Shown: piece after piece, positions 23,388-34,427 of the stretch | Layout of the letters: every line of letters starts with the position of its first letter | Numbering within the stretch: position 1 is the stretch's first letter | From: Saposhnikovia divaricata | Taxonomy: Eukaryota; Streptophyta; Magnoliopsida; Apiales; Apiaceae | Reading direction: 5' to 3' | DNA: 64,000 nucleotides | Assembly (NCBI GenBank): GCA_036435485.1 | Contig: CM071600.1 | Span: 63,919,546-63,983,545, forward strand | Position numbers and translations under genes: made by a program | The notes under the pieces: model-generated | What the model saw: only the letters and a program-made list of their open reading frames with translations | Told to the model about the DNA's origin: nothing | The model's database searches: none

Positions 23388-26300
23388 TCATGTGGTGGCC
23401 AACTTGGTGGTATCAGCCTCACGGTTCACCGTGTCACCAAAATAGGGCTTCAATCTCTGCCCATTCACTTTGAACGATTGATCGGGTGATTTCTCAAAGA
23501 TTTCCACCACTCCGTGTGGAAACACAGTTTTGACAACAAATGGCCCTGACCATCTCGATTTGAGCTTCCCTGGAAACAATCGAAGACGAAAGTTATATAA
23601 TAAGACCGACTGACCAGGAACGAATACCTTTTGAATAAGACGACGATCATGCCATCGTTTCACTTTCTCCTTATAGAGCTTATTGTTCTCATATGCCTGC
23701 AATCGAAACTCGTCCATCTCATTGAGTTGCACCATCCTTTTCTCACCTGCGGCCTTAAGATCGAAATTTAGCTTCTTCAAAGCCCAATAAGCTTTGTGTT
23801 CCAATTCTGCCGGTAAATGGCAAGCTTTTCCATAGACCAGCTGATATGGTGACATGCCCAAGGGTGTTTTATATGCTGTACGATAAGCCCATGCGGCTTC
23901 ATCGAGTTTTAAAGACCAATCTTTTCTCGAAGGACTCACCACTTTTTCCAGAATGCGCTTAATCTCGCGATTAGATACCTCGGCTTGGCCATTTGTTTGC
24001 GGGTGGTATGCCGTAGCTACCCGGTGGTTGATGTTGTACCTTGCCATGAGATTAGTAAACTTGCGATTGCAAAAGTGAGTACCTTCATCGCTTATGATTA
24101 CACGAGGAGTGCCGAATCTTGTGAAGATGTTTTTGTGAAGGAAGTTGAGCACGACATTGGCATTATTGGTCGGAAGTGCCTTGACTTCAACCCATTTGGA
24201 AACATAATCAACGGCCAGCAAGATGTATTGGTTGCTACATGAGGAAATGAATGGTCCCATGAAATCGATGCCCCAAACATCGAAGATTTCCACCTCTAGC
24301 ATTATATTGAGGGGCATCTCATTCCTCCTAGATATGTTACCAACACGCTGACAACGATCACACTTTAGCACAAACTGATGAGCATCCTTAAAAAGAGATG
24401 GCCAATAAAATCCCGCTTGAAGAATTCGAGTTGCGGTCTTTTCACTTCCATAATGGCCACCATATGTCGTGGCGTGATAATCCCTTAGAATAGCCTCTGT
24501 TTCACTATATGGCACACATCTCCTAATCACCTGATCGGCTCCTTGTTTAAACAGATATGGTTCGTCCCAACGATACCATTTGACTTCATGCAAGAATTTC
24601 TTTCTTTGTGCAAAAGAGAGCTCGGGAGGAATCACTCGACTCACCAGAAAGTTCACAATGTCTGCAAACCAAGGCTCTTCTTCTTGTATCCCAAACAACT
24701 GTTCATCAGGAAAGGATTCATTAATGACGGTTTTGTCTTGGGATGTCTTCCCAAGGTCTTCCAATCGTGAGAGATGGTCGGCTACTTGGTTTTCTGTCCC
24801 TTTTCTATCCTTGATCTCCACATCGAATTCTTGCAGCAGAAGAATCCATCGAATCAACCTAGGTTTGGAGTCCTTTTTAGAGAGAAGATATCTGATAGCC
24901 GCGTGATCAGTGTACACAGTCACCTTCGTGCCAAGCAAGTATGAACGGAATTTTTCAAAACCATAAACTATGGCTAACAGCTCCTTCTCAGTGGTAGTGT
25001 AGTTTAATTGAGCATCGCTGAGGGTTTTGCTTGCATAATAGATGACATGAAACATTTTATTTTTCTTTTGGCCAAGAACGGCCCCAACTACGTAATCGCT
25101 AGCATCACACATCATAGCGAAAGGCTCACTCCAATCTGGAGCAATGATCACGGGTGCTGAAATCAATTTCTTCTTCAGAGTCTCGAAAGCTGTGAGACAT
25201 TCTTCGTTAAATTTGAAATGAATATCTTTTTCCAGCAGCTGACACAAAGGTTTGGAAATTTTTGCGAAGTCCTTGATGAAACGCCTGTAGAAACCTGCGT
25301 GCCCAAGGAAACTGCGAATTCCTCGTACTGAATTAGGTGGCGGCAGCTTTTCAATAGCTTCTATCTTTGCTCTGTCCACTTCTAGACCCTTCCTTGACAC
25401 CTTGTGCCCGAGAATAGTTCCTTCTTGTACCATGAAGTGGCACTTCTCCCAATTGAGCACTAGGTTAGTTTCCACGCATCTTTTCAGCACCGAGCCAAGA
25501 TTTTGCAAGCATTCATCAAAAGATAGACCGAATACAGAGAAGTCGTCCATGAAGACTTCAACAGTCTTGCCAATCATGTCTGAGAAGATGGCCATCATGC
25601 ACCTCTGAAAAGTACCAGGTGCTCCACACAAGCCAAAAGAAACCCGCCGAAAGGCGAAAGTGCCGAACGGGCATGTGAATGTTGTTTTCTCCTGATCCTC
25701 AGGAGCAATGCAGATTTGGTTATATCCAGAATACCCATCCAGGAGGCAGTAATAATCATGGCCGGCTAGTCTATCTAGCATCTGATCAATGAAAGGAAGG
25801 GGAAAATGATCCTTCCTTGTGGCTTTATTCAACTTCCGGTAGTCCATGCAGATTCGCCAACCGGTGACTGTGCGAGTAGAGATGAGTTCATTCTTGTCAT
25901 TGGTAATCACAGTCATGCCTCCCTTCTTCGGTACACATTGCACTGGACTCACCCATGCACTGTCAGAAATGGGATAGATAATCCCTGCATCCAGCCACTT
26001 GATAATTTCTTTTTTCACTACCTCCTTCATAAGAGGATTTAGCCGCCTTTGATGCTCCACTGTTGGTTTACTGCCTTCTTCCAATGGAATTTTATGTTGA
26101 CAATAAGCTGGGCTGATGCCTTTGATATCCGCTAGGGTCCAACCAATGGCTGTTTTGAATTCCCTCAGGACTCTTAAAAGCTTGTCTTCCTCAGAGTCTG
26201 AAAGGTTAGCAGATATAATCACAGGTAAGGTAGATGATTCACCAAGAGAAGCATACTTTAAGTGATTAGGAAGTGGTTTGAGCTCTAGAGTTGGAGCTTC

Positions 26301-28805
26301 CTCGATAGATGGTTTCATTTGCTGATGCGGTCCTTTTAGTTCTGGCAGATCCAATGATTCAACTGGTCTATCAAATTTTCTTTTCCATGGCAAAGCATCC
26401 AGATATTTCAATTGTTCATCTATGTCATCTTTGTCTAATGAATACCTTCCACTAAGGGCCTTTTCCAAAGTGTCATTCATGAACATGTGATCCAACTTTT
26501 CTTGTACCGTAGACTCAATCAAGTCTACCTTCAGACACTGTTCTTCTTCTGTTGGAAACTTCATGGCTTTGAAAACATTGAAGGTGACATTTTGATCATG
26601 CACTCTCATTGTAAGTTCCCCCTTTTGGACGTCAATCAACGTTTGTCCTGTCGCCAAGAATGGTCTACCAAGAATGATCGGAATCTTCTTGTCCTCTTCG
26701 AAATCAAGTATGACAAAATCAGCTGGGAAGATAAGTTTGTCTACTTTCACTAGGACATCTTCAACAACTCCCCGAGGATAAGTGATAGAGCGATCAGCCA
26801 ACTGAAGTGACATGTTCGTCGGGTTTGGCTCAGGAAGGCCAAGTTGTAAGAAAACTGAGTATGGCATGAGGTTGATGCTTGCTCCTAAATCACATAAACA
26901 TTTGTCAAAAGACAAATTCCCAATGGTGCATGGTATGGTGAAACTTCCAGGATCTTTTAGCTTAGGCGGTAACTTTTGTTGCAATACCGCGCTACACTCC
27001 TCTGTCAAAGCAACAGTTTCCAATTCCTCTAGTTTTACTTTCCTCGATAGAATGCCCTTCATAAACTTGGCATAACTTGGCATTTGCTCCAGGGCTTCAG
27101 CAAATGGAATGTTGATATGTAATTTCTTAAAGACTTCAAGAAATTTGCCGAACTGCTTGTCTAGTTTCTGTTTTTGCAGACGTCGAGGGAATGGCGGAGG
27201 TGGATAGACATGCTCTTCTGCTTCTTTCTGTGCAAGGATTGATTGTTTAGGAGGTGGTACACTTTCTTCTATCTCCGTGCTTGAAATTGGAGCCTTACCC
27301 TTGTCCTCGGTATCTCCCACGTTCACTGTTTCTGCATCGGGCAGAATTCTTTTTGCTCTTTCCAATTCAGTGCCTTCTGTGACTTTTCCCGATCTTAAAG
27401 TGATGGCTTTAATGTGCTCCTGGTTGTTCTTTCTCCCCGGATTAGCTTCAGTATCACTGGGGAGTGTTCCTTGTGGTCGGCTCATCATGAAACTAGCGAG
27501 TTGGCCCAATTGAGTTTCCAGATTTTTAATAGAAGCCGCTTGGCTTTTTGACGCCAACCTCAATTCCTCCAATTCTGTCTTTTCACTAGAAGATGATTGC
27601 CCAGAATTCCCATAGGATTGTTGTTGAAATCCTGGGGGTTGAAATTGTCGTGGGGCATATTGTTGCTGATATTGGTGCCCCTGCTGTTGCTGGAATCCAG
27701 ATGGATTATATGGCCTAGCTCCAAACTGCTGATTTTGAAATTGTTGGTAGGGCTGATTTGATTGTTGCGCTCCTCCTTGATTATTGCTCCAACTGAAATT
27801 TGGATGATTTCGGTTGTTCGGGTGGTAGGAATTTGGAGCTGGTTGTTGCTGTCTTTGGAAATTGCTTATGAATTGAACCGACTCGTTTGAAATGGCACAT
27901 TGGTTTGATTCATGTGCGCCCGCACACAACTCACAAACACTAGCAACTTGATGAAATCCTTGTGCTGTCAAAGAGTCTATTTTCAAGTTCAAAGCCTCTA
28001 TCTGAGCTGCTAAGGAAGTGGCCTTGTCGACATTAAGAATTCCTGCTACCTTCTGTTGTGGCATCCTCTGAGTTGGATTTTGATATTCATTAGCTGCCAT
28101 CATCTCGATAAGATCGTAGGCCTCCTCATAACTTTTAGCCCATAATGCTCCCCCTGAAGCTGCATCTACCATTGGCCTTGATTGTATTCCTAGTCCATTA
28201 TAGAAGCAATTTATGACCATCCAATTTGGCATGCCATGATGAGGGCATTGTCGAAGCATTTCCTTGTATCTTTCCCATGCTTCACATAGAGATTCACCAG
28301 ACTGTTGAGAAAATTGCGTGATGGCATTCCTTATAGCTGCAGTCTTTGCCATGGGGAAGAATTTGCTAAGAAACTTTTGAGCTAGATCAGCCCAAGTGGT
28401 GATAGATCCCGGTGGCAGAGAGTGCAACCAACTCTTGGCCTTGTCTCTTAAGGAAAACGGGAAGAGTCTCAACTTCACAGCATCATCTGACACATTGTTG
28501 AATCTAAATGTGTCGCATATTTCTATGAAGTTCCTGATGTGTAAGTTAGGATCTTCCGTTGCAGTTCCTCCGTACTGTACTTGATTCTGCACCATCTGAA
28601 TAGTGCTAGATTTAATTTCAAATGTCGGAGCCGCAATTGCTGGACGAATGATACTTGACTGAATATCATCAATCTTTGGTTGTGAGTAGTCCATTAAAGC
28701 CCTTGCTGCTGCAGGTGCAACTACTTCGGCTTCTCCGTCCATCTTGTGAGTATTTGCTAGTTTAAGTACTTGCTTGGCTTTTAATGCTTTAGCACGTGTT
28801 AGCAT
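23388..28805 (-). CDS. Athila gag-pol polyprotein, full length and open
   Basis: About 1805 residues from ATG 28803-28805 (MLTRAKALKAKQV); an upstream in-frame extension to 28829 lacks an ATG. In order: retrotransposon gag domain (about residues 60-230, AKSWLHSLPPGSITTWADL), a CELCAGAHESNQC zinc knuckle (about 290), protease LCDLGASINLMPYSVF (about 638), reverse transcriptase with VEVFMDDFSVFG (about 1085), RNase H (CDASDYVVGAVLG about 1233, YTDHAAIRYL about 1300), integrase HHCC zinc domain (ending CDRCQR about 1482), then core residues in GIDFMGPF (about 1514), ISDEGTHF (about 1577) and GQAEVSNREIK (about 1607), and a C-terminal part with SRWSGPFVVKTVF. No internal stop or frameshift was seen, so this copy may still encode functional proteins. 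Confidence 0.95.
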   Translation of the reverse strand: MLTRAKALKAKQVLKLANTHKMDGEAEVVAPAAARALMDYSQPKIDDIQSSIIRPAIAAPTFEIKSSTIQMVQNQVQYGGTATEDPNLHIRNFIEICDTFRFNNVSDDAVKLRLFPFSLRDKAKSWLHSLPPGSITTWADLAQKFLSKFFPMAKTAAIRNAITQFSQQSGESLCEAWERYKEMLRQCPHHGMPNWMVINCFYNGLGIQSRPMVDAASGGALWAKSYEEAYDLIEMMAANEYQNPTQRMPQQKVAGILNVDKATSLAAQIEALNLKIDSLTAQGFHQVASVCELCAGAHESNQCAISNESVQFISNFQRQQQPAPNSYHPNNRNHPNFSWSNNQGGAQQSNQPYQQFQNQQFGARPYNPSGFQQQQGHQYQQQYAPRQFQPPGFQQQSYGNSGQSSSSEKTELEELRLASKSQAASIKNLETQLGQLASFMMSRPQGTLPSDTEANPGRKNNQEHIKAITLRSGKVTEGTELERAKRILPDAETVNVGDTEDKGKAPISSTEIEESVPPPKQSILAQKEAEEHVYPPPPFPRRLQKQKLDKQFGKFLEVFKKLHINIPFAEALEQMPSYAKFMKGILSRKVKLEELETVALTEECSAVLQQKLPPKLKDPGSFTIPCTIGNLSFDKCLCDLGASINLMPYSVFLQLGLPEPNPTNMSLQLADRSITYPRGVVEDVLVKVDKLIFPADFVILDFEEDKKIPIILGRPFLATGQTLIDVQKGELTMRVHDQNVTFNVFKAMKFPTEEEQCLKVDLIESTVQEKLDHMFMNDTLEKALSGRYSLDKDDIDEQLKYLDALPWKRKFDRPVESLDLPELKGPHQQMKPSIEEAPTLELKPLPNHLKYASLGESSTLPVIISANLSDSEEDKLLRVLREFKTAIGWTLADIKGISPAYCQHKIPLEEGSKPTVEHQRRLNPLMKEVVKKEIIKWLDAGIIYPISDSAWVSPVQCVPKKGGMTVITNDKNELISTRTVTGWRICMDYRKLNKATRKDHFPLPFIDQMLDRLAGHDYYCLLDGYSGYNQICIAPEDQEKTTFTCPFGTFAFRRVSFGLCGAPGTFQRCMMAIFSDMIGKTVEVFMDDFSVFGLSFDECLQNLGSVLKRCVETNLVLNWEKCHFMVQEGTILGHKVSRKGLEVDRAKIEAIEKLPPPNSVRGIRSFLGHAGFYRRFIKDFAKISKPLCQLLEKDIHFKFNEECLTAFETLKKKLISAPVIIAPDWSEPFAMMCDASDYVVGAVLGQKKNKMFHVIYYASKTLSDAQLNYTTTEKELLAIVYGFEKFRSYLLGTKVTVYTDHAAIRYLLSKKDSKPRLIRWILLLQEFDVEIKDRKGTENQVADHLSRLEDLGKTSQDKTVINESFPDEQLFGIQEEEPWFADIVNFLVSRVIPPELSFAQRKKFLHEVKWYRWDEPYLFKQGADQVIRRCVPYSETEAILRDYHATTYGGHYGSEKTATRILQAGFYWPSLFKDAHQFVLKCDRCQRVGNISRRNEMPLNIMLEVEIFDVWGIDFMGPFISSCSNQYILLAVDYVSKWVEVKALPTNNANVVLNFLHKNIFTRFGTPRVIISDEGTHFCNRKFTNLMARYNINHRVATAYHPQTNGQAEVSNREIKRILEKVVSPSRKDWSLKLDEAAWAYRTAYKTPLGMSPYQLVYGKACHLPAELEHKAYWALKKLNFDLKAAGEKRMVQLNEMDEFRLQAYENNKLYKEKVKRWHDRRLIQKVFVPGQSVLLYNFRLRLFPGKLKSRWSGPFVVKTVFPHGVVEIFEKSPDQSFKVNGQRLKPYFGDTVNREADTTKLATT

Positions 28806-28917
28806 AAAAATCCAAGTATCTGAACACAAATAATCACTTCAAAATATAAGATCAAATGTTCAAGTCAAACAAATTAACTTCTATTGTAGTAAAACACATA
28901 AACAAAATAACACCGAG

Positions 28918-28935
28918 TCCCCGGCAGCGGCGCCA
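28918..28935 (-). other. Primer-binding site of Athila element
   Basis: Minus-strand TGGCGCCGCTGCCGGGGA, complementary to a tRNA-Asp 3' end in plant gypsy elements, six bases inside the 5' LTR. About 110 bp of leader separates it from the gag ATG. Confidence 0.85.
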
Positions 28936-28941
28936 AAAACT

Positions 28942-30962
28942 TGTTCGCTATTTTCTCTACGCAAGTATACGCAGTCCAAAAGCAATATAGGGAAATAAGG
29001 ATCGTTCCCACGAAGACTTGGTGTATTTAAGCAAATATGTTTATTCAACAACGTTCGGTTAATTATAGAAGCCTGAACAACAAATGGTTGGTTTGTTCAA
29101 TTCACAATTAATTAATGAAATAATGACTAAAAATAATATGACAAAGATTATATATGAGATAAACATGGGATTCTAATTTCATTATTTATTTCATTTAGAA
29201 TTGATGCCTTAATTTAAAGTGATTCTGATAATTATGAAAGCTAGCCGGGAACACGAAACTAATATAAGCGCCTTTCAGCCTTAACTTATATCAAACCATA
29301 CAAACATCCACTTAGAAAGATAGAAGTTGCATGGACACCATTTATGTCTAGACCCTATATGTCTATAAGATTTGAAAACATAACTGGTTTACGAATAAAT
29401 TCCTTATTTTTGGCTACACAGGGCGATGTGATTCAAAACCCTACCACTAATCGTAATTAAATATGAAAATTACGAACCTGTGCTAACATGGCAAATTCTA
29501 AATTCTCAAATCCACTTTCGCATTCATTAAGAATTAATAATTTAGATGATAGCTACGCATCTAATAAATTAAGCACAACCACGTTAGGCAATCGGAAATT
29601 TTTATCATAACACAATTTATTAAGGCATCGAATTACTAAATTACGTAAATAAATCCATTAGAATCCCATGACGGCGATTAGTTCATAATTAAACGAATCG
29701 TCATCATGGGATTAATTGAAATCATAATAATAATAATAGTAATAATAACAATAATAATAATAATAATAATAATAATACTAATAACAACAATAATAAAACT
29801 AAATTAAAAATTACGATAAATTAAATATGAAAATTATAAGATTTTAGAAACTAAAACCGAAATAATTTCCACTTGCAAGAAACGAGCACTCCGATAATTT
29901 CCTGTAAAATAAGAAATTAGAAAATAAAACCGAAATAGCTTTCACCGAAAGAGAAGAGCACTCCAAATAATTCCCGTAATTTCTTCAACCAAAATAACAC
30001 TTATACTAAATTTGCTAAAAATTAAAGTGTTTAAAAACAAAGCTTAAAATTTACAAGAACAAGAGAGAATACAAGAGAGAAAAATTGCTCTCCAAAATGT
30101 TGTGTGATTCTAAGCTTGAGACTACCCCTATTTATAGCAAAATTTTAGCACACCAATTAATAAAATAAAACTAAAAAGAATTAAAAAGAAATAAAAAGAA
30201 ATACAATAAACATAATTCAGCAGCCCACAATTATACAAACCAGCCGTCCACCCATTAAAAGATAGGCCACAAAACCCAACTGCACTCCTGAATGTATGCT
30301 GCCTTCGACAACTTCACTTTCAGCTTCCCCGCGTGGTCCACACGCGCGCAAAACACAATGCAACTCCTGGAGCGTGGCTCCCACGCACGTGTGGGAGCGT
30401 AGGAACCTGGCCACAGACTTTGCAAAATTGAACCACTCTTTCTTTTTTTATTGCCGACAATATAACTTGATTGGGTTGCTTTATTTTTTTGTGGACACAG
30501 CACTAGCCTTGCTTCTTACAACTTGCACAATTCGTTTCTATTCTTTTGTTTTTTTTTTTTTTTTATTATTATAAAAATTTCCGACAACAAATCATGGCTT
30601 TGCACTTGCTTTTTCCACCTGCTACATAAACGATCACATAATTTGATTGTTTTTTTTGTTTTTTTGTTTTTTTTTTGTTTTTTCTTTTTTTCTTTTCTTT
30701 TTTTTCTTTTGTTTATTCAACTTGCATAATAAAATATATTTAATTAATAACTAATTAATTTAATTCCGAATTTATAAAAATAAATATCTAATATTATTAG
30801 ATATTTATAAATATAAATTTCTAATTAAATAAAGTATTTATTAATAAATATATAATATTATTATACAACAAAAACTAATTAAAAGACACAACATATTTAA
30901 GGATAAATCATCAATATAGGTCCATTTAGCGCATAATAAGTGGATATAAAATCCACTTATCA
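28942..30962 (-). repeat. 5' LTR of Athila element
   Basis: 2021-bp LTR, upstream of gag in the element's orientation. It is the near-identical partner of 19911-21921; the length gap comes mostly from a longer TAA repeat (about 29723-29777) and poly-T tracts. Confidence 0.95.
30129..30136 (-). promoter_or_regulatory. TATA box in Athila 5' LTR
   Basis: On the minus strand GCTATAAATAGGGG is a strong plant TATA box, followed by a C/T- and A-rich stretch suitable for transcription start around 30100. This implies a long (about 1.1 kb) R-U5 region. Confidence 0.7.
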
Positions 30963-30967
30963 TTCTT

Positions 30968-31629
30968 CATGAGTGGATTAGAATAGAAGACAACTTTTGA
31001 TTTTAAGCTATTTTTTAAATTTTAAATTACTGACATTTTTTGATTTAAAGTGAAAAACGACTTTAAGTGGCGGTTGTCAAACGGGCCCTTAAGTTGATGT
31101 GAATTTATATGAAAGTTAAGTGATTTATGAGATACTCTGAACTAGCACTAAATTTACTGTTTGTTGAGAATCAGTGTAATTATTTTATTGTATTGTTAAA
31201 GTTTGAAATATTTGAACGAGTAAATTAATTTTCCTCGAATTTTTTATATCAGCAAGTTAGCTTTATTTATGCCAGATAAAACCAACTAAAAAAAGATTTA
31301 GGAAAAAGTTCTTCCACTTGCTATTTTTTTTCATTTTTGCTAAATAAAATTTATTAAGATGCAAAGAAAATACCCCATTAAGTAATTTCCTGGACAAAAC
31401 ACCAGAAACTTGATGAAGCCCCACTTCATCTTCTAAGCCATATATTGCACTTTATATGTGCGAAAAATATGATTTTAATCCAAGATTAAATATACAGTAC
31501 GTCTGCCACGAGAAACAGAACAATTTTTGTAGTTGTACAAGACCACAACTCCACAAGTACGAATACACAAATACATGAGAATAAGTTACAGGGAAAACAC
31601 ACATTTCTTCTCTACATTGGCAAAGCAAT
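30968..31629. other. Intergenic DNA and presumed 3' UTR of host gene fragment
   Basis: No gene recognised. A CAAACGGGCCC motif near 31078-31088 looks like the end of a common plant MITE, cut off by the Athila insertion or by decay. The part next to 31630 would be the 3' UTR of the minus-strand host exon. Confidence 0.4.
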
Positions 31630-31918
31630 TTATTCAAAGTCATCATCGTCAAACAAACTTAAGGAAGGAACTACAAGGATACTTTCAGGAATATCTTCAT
31701 CATTATCAGGGGTTATTTCATCATTTTTCCAACCCAGATGTTGAATATAAACTTTATCGTAGGCTTCAATAGTAAGACCAGAAGCTAAAAAGAGTTCCAG
31801 CTCTTCCACAAACCTGTTTGTTCTACCTGTTAAGAAAGGTTCTGCTGCTTGTGAGACCGAAGCCTTGAACACTTCCTGCTTTATCCCAGGTGAATCTCTA
31901 GGAGCTTTTGTCTTACTG
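31630..31918 (-). CDS. Terminal exon of an unidentified host gene
   Basis: On the minus strand an acceptor TTGTTACAG (31919-31927) opens a frame reading SKTKAPRDSPGIKQEVFKAS, then AEPFLTGRTNRFVEELELF, then YIQHLGWKNDE and an acidic tail ending FDDDDFE at TAA (31630-31632). The even composition, splice site and acidic C-terminus suggest a genuine protein end, not repeat-derived. I do not recognise the family. A copia element is inserted 20 bp beyond the acceptor. An alternative acceptor across the copia (ATGACAACAG, at about 37602) would make the insertion fall inside the exon. The probable preceding exon is 37884-37993. Confidence 0.55.
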
Positions 31919-32188
31919 CTGTAACAAAGTGGCCTAAGTGACAGTTTTCTTAACAATGGAGTTTTATAAATGGTGAAAGAGACAGAGAAGAAAACTTGAA
32001 GAGAAAGACAGGCTACATTCTTATTAATCTCAAATGAAGATAACGTGACAAAATAAAATAGGAGGCTGCAACACCTATATAAAGAGAGCATTATCTACTA
32101 CACTACAGAACATTCTAAGGCCCACAATACTAACAAACTTTTGGTCCCCCACAGAGCCAACCTCGACCAAGCATTGGTGGCCAGCTGT

Positions 32189-33739
32189 CTATTGAGAATC
32201 CTTAGTGCTAACATCCCCCCTCAAGGTAGGAGTTGGAAAGTAGTTGACAACTCCTAGCTTGGAGAGAAGGTTAAACAAGTGCTGAGATGCCAAAGCTTTG
32301 GTAAGTAGATCAGCTGGCTGTTGGAGGGTTGGAAGATACGCAGTAGTAATGACTCCTTTTTGAAGTTTTTCTCTGACTAGGTGGCAGTCAATTTCTATGT
32401 GTTTCGTTCTTTCATGGAACACAGGATTTGATGCTATGTGAATAGCTGACTGGTTGTCACAGTACAGAGTAGCTGGAACAGTGGTTGCGATATGTAAATC
32501 TGAGAGTAAGGCTTGTAACCAGGTAATTTCACATGTGGTATCAGCCATGGCTCTGTACTCAGCCTCTGCTGATGATCTGGAGACTGTGACCTGTTTCTTG
32601 CTCTTCCAAGCAATTAAGGATCCCCCAAGAGTTATGCAGAAACCTATGATGGACCTTCGTGTAACTTGACACGCTCCCCAATCAGCATCACAGTAAGAAT
32701 TTAAGTTGTAGTTTGCATTTGCTGACAAAAGGATTCCTTGACCACATGTACCTTGGAGATATTTGAGAAGTTTAACGGCAGCTTGAAGATGACAATCTTT
32801 AGGATTAGACATAAACTGGGCTAAGGTATTGACAGTGTAAGTGATGTCTGGCCTGGTGATTGTAAGATAGATGAGCCTTCCTATTATTTTTCGATATAAA
32901 GAAACATCTGCAACATCTGGCAGGTCTTGAGTGTCAGTCATAAGCCCATAATTCTGCTCTATAGGAATGATAGAAGTTTTACAATTACTGAGACCTACAT
33001 ATGCCAACAAATCTTGAGTGTATTTATTTTGGTGAAGGTAAATTCCAGTAGAAGACCTAGCCAGTTCGATTCCCAAGAAATACTTCAAATGACCAAGATC
33101 TTTGATGCTGAATTGAGAAGCAAGGAAGGTTTTGACAGAGTTCATTGTTTGGTTGTCATTACCAGTAAGCACCATATCATCCACATAAACAAGAAGAACA
33201 GTAATAGTGGAGGCAGTGGTGTACACAAACATTCTATTATCACTTTGAGACTGTCTGAATCCAAATTTGATCAAGGCTGCAGCAAGTTTGAGGTGCCATT
33301 TCCTAGGGGATTGTTTAAGCCCACAAATGGTCTTAATGAGTTTACAGACCAGATTTTGAGAAGGAAATTGTTGCAACACTTGTGAGGGTGGATAGTAGCC
33401 TTGAGGTAAAGCCATATAGACTTCTTCCTCTAGATCACCATGCAAGAATGCATTGTTGACATCTAACTGAGTAATATTCCACCCTTTCATGGCTGCAACT
33501 GCTAACACAGTTCTTAAGGTTGCCATTTTAACTACAGGTGCAAAAGTTTCAAAGTAGTCCACCCCTGCAGTTTGAGTAAATCCTTTGGCTACTAACCTAG
33601 CCTTATATTTGTCAACTGATCCATCTGGGAGATACTTGACCTTGTAGACCCATCTGCATCCCACAGCTTTCTTATTTGGGGGTAAAGGAGTAACAATCCA
33701 GGTTTTATTGGCCTCTAAAGCTGCTAGTTCAACAGACAT
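32189..33739 (-). pseudogene. Copia reverse transcriptase and RNase H
   Basis: Open frame covering RT from WIVTPLPPNKKAVGCRWVYK through the palm motif LLVYVDDMVLTGND (about 33150-33190), then RNase H with SYCDADWGACQ, SSAEAEYRAMA and LYCDNQSAIHIA, ending after HIEIDCHLVREKLQ and a DLLTKAL motif. The domain itself is intact; the frame extends upstream (AVQYPEW) until the MITE at 34427, so it is one piece of a polyprotein and not a separate gene. Confidence 0.9.
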
Positions 33740-33874
33740 AGCTGTGCACCATTCAGGGTACTGAACTGCTTGTTGATAAGTATAAGGTTCAGGAATTTTA
33801 GCAACATTGGCTATAAAACATGTGTATGAGGGAGAAAAGGAAGGTACAGAACTATACTGAACCTGATTACTGTG

Positions 33875-34427
33875 GGGTTAAATCTCAAAGTGCTCACTGA
33901 AGTGGAGGGCTAGTATCAAATTTCTCACCCTAGTTATCGGCATCTCATTTGAATCATTAAAGTCATAATAAATATCAAATGGATACCTTTAAAATATACT
34001 CAAAAAATAAAAATAATTTTTCATTGATTTCTACACATTTTTCTTGAATGGTTCCATAACCAAACGAAAGGTTAATAATTCTAGTATTTTTGATAATATA
34101 TTTAGAATTTAAAAAGTTTATTTACTATTTATTTTTAATTAAAACAAGGAAAATGACAATAAAATTAAAATAAATAGTAAGTGAATTTTTAAAAATCTAA
34201 ATATATTATCAGAAATACTAGAATTATTAGCCTTTCGTTTGGTTATGGAAGCATTCAAGAAAAATATGTAGAAATAAATGAAAAATTATTTTTATTTTTT
34301 GAGTATATTTTAAAGGTATCCATTTGATATTTATTATGACTTTAATGATTCAAATGAGATGCCGATAACTAGAGTGAGCAATTTGATACCAGCCCTCCAC
34401 TTCAATGAGCACTTTGAGATTTAACCC
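33875..34427. mobile_element. Foldback MITE inserted in copia pol (Mutator-like)
   Basis: 553 bp with long inverted repeats: GGGTTAAATCTCAAAGTG at the left and its mirror GAGATTTAACCC at the right. Most of the element is self-complementary. It is flanked by a 10-bp duplication gattactgtg (33865-33874, 34428-34437); a 9-10-bp duplication fits Mutator-like elements. No coding capacity. It splits integrase from RT. Confidence 0.88.

Larger units (their letters stand above)
19906..30967 (-). mobile_element. Athila-type Ty3/gypsy LTR retrotransposon, apparently intact
   Basis: LTRs at 19911-21921 (2011 bp) and 28942-30962 (2021 bp) are nearly identical, differing mainly in homopolymer and TAA-repeat lengths. 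The 5-bp target duplication is ttctt (19906-19910, 30963-30967). The element reads on the minus strand, so 28942-30962 is its 5' LTR. The primer-binding site (28918-28935, minus TGGCGCCGCTGCCGGGGA) is the tRNA-Asp type used by Athila elements. A single uninterrupted gag-pol ORF fills 23388-28805. The YMDD-box variant FMDDFSVFG and the protease DLGAS are typical of Athila. No env-like ORF is visible behind pol. Total 11,052 bp. Confidence 0.95.
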
